A stretch of DNA of 64,000 bases from contig JAMFTG010000172.1 in the NCBI GenBank assembly GCA_023974075.1, forward strand, positions 200,087-264,086, given 5' to 3'. The notes under the pieces were generated by a model. It saw nothing but the letters and a program-made list of their open reading frames with translations, made no database searches and was not told the DNA's origin. Position 1 is the first letter of the stretch, and each line of letters opens with the position of its first letter. Made by a program: the position numbers and the translations under genes. This document shows positions 34,856 through 64,000 of the stretch, piece after piece. The stretch is from Chaenocephalus aceratus. Lineage: Eukaryota; Chordata; Actinopteri; Perciformes; Channichthyidae.

Positions 34856-36290
34856 ATATAATTGTTGACCCCTGCACCTGCAGTCAGGTGAGCAGAGCCG
34901 CTCATGCTGTAAATCCAACGGCTTCAAAGTTCACACATCACATCACATGAAACACTTCTTCTTCAGATAGCATGTAGCGCAGGTGGAAACAGACTCAGAC
35001 CGTGTGTCGGTGTGTTTTTTAATCCAACAAATCTTTGGATCTCACTCCGTCTGACTTTCTCCAGCCGACACCATTCAGAGGAAGAGAACACGAGGTAAGA
35101 GAAGTCGCTGTTTCCTGTCCATAGTGTGTGAATGTGCAGTAAAGGGTTTCCAGCTTCGGGTACCTGGCTGGAGTGAGATTTTGATATCATGGGTTTAATT
35201 ACACACATGCACTAAATGACTGCTATCGTGTCAGTAGCGGGCCCTTAGCATATATATAGGATATATACAAATACACAATAAAGGGCACAAAGTTTCATTC
35301 ACTAATGAAACATGTTTGTTTCCACTGTTTTATTGTGTGCCTGTCCGATAAGCAATTAATTGACTTACCGTAAGATAAATAAAAATGAACTCGATAAATT
35401 GCCATTTACATGAGGATGTGACTAGCAGTTTGAAAGGATGTACTTACATTATTATTATTATATATTATCATTATGTCAGGGGTCTAAAATGGTCATCCAA
35501 GGGTCCCGACAATATTATCGTTTATCGTTTATCTGGGGAAATGTATCCAACAAAATTAATTATCGAGAGAGGCCTATACATGAAACACACACAAACAAAT
35601 CTACAGACTTACTCCAAACTGCCAATATATTAATTAACACACTCTCACTCTCATATGACTCTATTTTGGCCAAGTAGAACAATAAGCAGCAGACTTTTAC
35701 TTTTCATTTCGACTGGATCTTAGATCTGCGCATGCGCAACACGGGTCGGGGATTGACCAACCGGCTCCCCCTGCTCTGCTGTCTGTTCACGTTGTTAAGA
35801 GTGGTGGGGGCGGATCCACAGCTTGAGCAGCTGTCAACTCAACATTGTAAATAACCAACCAAAAACGATCGCTGGTTCATCTTGTTGTTTTTGGCGTGAG
35901 AATAGTTTGGGCAGCGCGAGAGCGTGAGACTGAGAGTGAAAGCTTGTGTCACACGCCAGATGCGTGAGAGTTGGCAACCCTAATAGCTATCAGTCGCTAT
36001 GTGTCACTACACGAGCGTGTATTAACTGGTAGTGTACTTCTGCAGGATTTATTATCTTCAGGTCATTTTAGTCCTGTGTGATTTTGCCTCTCTGTTTCCA
36101 TGTTGATGTTATGATATGCAAACAACGGCAGCAGGGAGATAATAGTTATACGCCTATACACAGGTACAGCTCTTAAAGATACAGAAAGTGAGTTTGGTAA
36201 AGTATAAGAGAGGTTAAAAGTGCAAATTAGAATTAAATGTCACATTGACACAGTCACATGTCTACTGTATATATTTAAGTGGTAAGATAG
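34475..36290. other. No gene seen; one GT microsatellite
   Basis: (GT)n at about 34815-34851. Otherwise unique or diverged repeat sequence. Possible GAG|GTAAGAG donor at 35095. Confidence 0.4.
35063..35094 (+). other. Possible upstream (non-coding) exon of the spectrin gene
   Basis: A short stretch between TTTCTCCAG and a consensus donor CACGAG|GTAAGAG. It holds no ATG and no spectrin similarity, so it could only be a 5' UTR exon. It is listed because it is the cleanest acceptor-donor pair noticed upstream of exon A; chance is a good alternative. Confidence 0.15.
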
Positions 36291-36375
36291 GGCAGCAGCA
36301 GTTAGCTTAGCTTAGCATAATGACTGGAAACAAAGGGAAACAGCTAGCCTGGCTCCGTCCAAAAGCAGTGGAAAG
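36291..36375. repeat. Short interspersed repeat (GCTTAGCATAATGACTGGAA)
   Basis: TTAGCTTAGCTTAGCATAAT, GACTGGAAACAAAGGGAAAC, AGCTAGCCTGGCTC is a phrase widely scattered in acanthomorph genomes; recognised from memory. Confidence 0.5.
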
Positions 36376-36446
36376 TATATTTACTCTAACACTGTAATGA
36401 TACCATCTTATTACCATCTAATCCCACTTTATATATATGCAAACAG

Positions 36447-36448
<2 letters not shown>

Positions 36449-36500
<52 letters not shown>

Positions 36501-36695
36501 ACCATGTATACATCACTTCAGGGGACATTACATTGACTTACATGCATTTCCTGGAGACTTATACTAACCAAGTCTTCACCCTAAAATTAATGATTCCCCT
36601 TATGGGGACCTCCAATTTGTCCCCACAAGGAAGGCGAGTCCCCACACGTGACTGTGTAAACAGATTTAGGTCCCCACAAGTATAGTAATGCTAGG

Positions 36696-36742
<47 letters not shown>
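36449..36742. repeat. Two (CA)n microsatellites around a GTCCCCAC repeat
   Basis: CA runs at about 36449-36498 and 36697-36742. Between them TATGGGGACCTCCAATTTGT and CCCCACAAGGAAGG, a common fish interspersed phrase. Confidence 0.9.
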
Positions 36743-62307
<25,565 letters not shown>

Positions 62308-62413
62308 GTGAGTTTACTAACTCTATTGATCAACACGGAGGCTGCGGAGAGGCAATGTCTTATCTTTGGAAGTCTATGCACAAAATGTAAGTCAAATAAA
62401 TATATGTATTTAT

Positions 62414-63504
62414 TAGGGCTGTCAAACGATTACAATTTTTAATCAGATTAATCACAGCTTAAAAATTAATTAATCAGATTAATCACCATTCGAACTATGT
62501 CCAAAATATGTCATTTATTTATGTATATTGTTGGGAATGGAAAGATAAATGAAAGAAGGCGGATATATCAATTTAACACACAGTATGTATGTTTATTATA
62601 ACATTGTTCTGCGTGTCAAAATGAAAGACAGCCCACACACCTATCAATCATCAAAGCGTGGGGTCTTCATTACGTGTTGATTTCTATCAACGGGGGAGTA
62701 CTTCAGGAAAGTCGACAGAGGGGGGGGGCTAGTGGAGTACTTCAGGAAAGTCGACAGAGGAGGGGGGGGGGGCTAGTGGAGTACTTCGTGACCACAGTGT
62801 GAACGTTGTGATCAGCTGTTTTAGCGCAGTTCTCCAGTGAAGGGGGGAGTCTCCCTCCGCAGCCGGTTGGCGTAGTTTTGGCACAGTTCCGTTGTACAGA
62901 CCGACGTTAACAGCAGCCCTGTCTGTGCACACGGAGACCGACTCTGTCGTCCGGTGATCTAACCGCCTTCTGGAAAAGCTTCACAAGTACGTCGGTACGC
63001 AAATGCGCTTTGTGACACAAGTGACGGTACGCATTTCAGATTACGCACATACCCTGCGTACCAGTTATGTGCACCCCTGTACCAGAGCCTTATTATTACT
63101 ATTATATGGCTCTGCCCTGTACTACAGCAAGAGTATTCTCCGTCGGGACTTCCTGCAACAACACCACGCCGTTATCAAAGATGTTCTATTGAGAAGACGA
63201 TCACTACGTGACAAAAGTTTTCAAAACCGTGGCTACTGAAATCAGTCTTACTAACTGCTGTCTGTGCAATTTACTCCGCGCGAGTTGGCAGACTTTATTT
63301 TGCTTACTGTAACATCATGTTTCATGGTGGGGCTAAGCCATTTCTTGGTATGGGTGTAGCCTACCCCAGCCATACCCTGGCGCTGCCACTGGTGGCAGTA
63401 TGGGGCGGGCCATTCTGCACATGCGTTAAATGCGTTAAATATTTTAACGCAATTAATTCAAAAAATTAATTACCGCCGTTAACGCGATAATTTTGACAGC
63501 ACTA
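62414..63504. mobile_element. hAT-type element, 1,091 bp, relative of 17100-18006
   Basis: Ends TAGGGCTGTCAAA and TTTTGACAGCACTA; perfect 8-bp duplication GTATTTAT at 62406-62413 and 63505-63512. An internal tandem duplication of about 49 bases lies at 62698-62787. Located in the last sptbn5 intron of the window. Confidence 0.85.
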
Positions 63505-63505
63505 G

Positions 63506-63548
<43 letters not shown>

Positions 63549-63551
<3 letters not shown>

Positions 63552-63640
63552 GGTTTCCCACACATAGACTATACTTGGGCGGGCCGCCCAGGTATATTAA
63601 CGGCCGCCAAAGTATATTTCAGATCTGTGGGAAACACTGT
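63549..63640. mobile_element. Very short hAT MITE, about 92 bp
   Basis: CAGGGTTTCCCACACA and TGTGGGAAACACTG as inverted ends inside an AT repeat; the flanking AT run hides the target duplication. Confidence 0.65.
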
Positions 63641-63837
63641 ATATATATATATACACTGATTATCACATCTTTATGTTCCTAACAACTCCGGTCAGTTAGC
63701 TGTTTATATATTACATTGTAAGAACATTGAGAGAAATGAAAATAATTATTTTGTATGTGCAAACATTTTTGACCAATAAAGCAATTTTCTTCTTAAATTA
63801 GATTTCAATTAGCAACATCCCCCTTTAATTGGTCTAT

Positions 63838-63917
63838 TATTAGAGAGAGAGAGAGAGGCAGAGAGAGAGAGAGGCAGAGAGAGAGAGAGAGAGAGGCAGA
63901 GAGAGAGAGAGAGAGAG

Positions 63918-63962
<45 letters not shown>

Positions 63963-63969
63963 GAGAGGC

Positions 63970-64000
<31 letters not shown>
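63838..64000. repeat. (GA)n with GGCAGA interruptions
   Basis: Purine repeat running off the window edge. Confidence 0.95.

Overview
The window is vertebrate nuclear DNA, almost certainly from a ray-finned (teleost, probably acanthomorph) fish. Evidence: very dense (CA)n/(GT)n microsatellites, many minisatellites, a crowd of short non-autonomous DNA transposons (hAT, PIF/Harbinger, piggyBac types), fish-type LINE and SINE tails, and a split gene with GT-AG introns. No bacterial, plasmid or phage feature, CRISPR array, rRNA or tRNA gene was seen.

The only convincing conserved host gene is the 5' part of a beta-V spectrin gene (sptbn5-like) on the + strand. Eleven exons lie between about 37.58 and 62.31 kb. 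They encode the end of the N-terminal tail, the two calponin-homology (CH) domains that bind actin, the linker, and the first spectrin repeats. The start-codon exon was not found, and the gene runs off the right edge. Exons 3, 5 and 7-11 read cleanly in matching phases. Exons 1/2, 4 and 6 each carry single-base indels against an otherwise well-preserved protein, so the locus is either affected by assembly indels or recently broken.

Layout: 0-5.6 kb holds microsatellites and PIF-type MITEs. 5.6-13.6 kb holds two giant related C-rich minisatellites (23-bp and 12/11-bp units) separated by a hAT-like element. 14-16 kb holds microsatellites, a LINE 3' fragment and fused MITEs. 16.3-20.2 kb holds THAP zinc-finger fragments, a hAT MITE, and a LINE endonuclease region split by a 937-bp near-perfect palindrome. 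21.2-22.0 kb is a 57-bp minisatellite. 22.4-23.5 kb is a coiled-coil ORF with internal repeats, followed by a 12-bp array. 24.5-26.0 kb is a LINE RT fragment. 26.1-29.0 kb holds minisatellites and unrecognised sequence. 29.0-31.6 kb is a decayed multi-exon THAP gene on the - strand. 31.8-34.5 kb holds a MITE, a BED-finger exon and a second 57-bp array. The rest is the spectrin gene, whose introns are filled with nested transposons and VNTRs.

Most long ORFs here are artefacts of tandem repeats and are not annotated as genes. Apart from the spectrin exons, the coding-like pieces belong to mobile or THAP/BED-type families and show visible decay. All calls come from reading the sequence; no database search was run.
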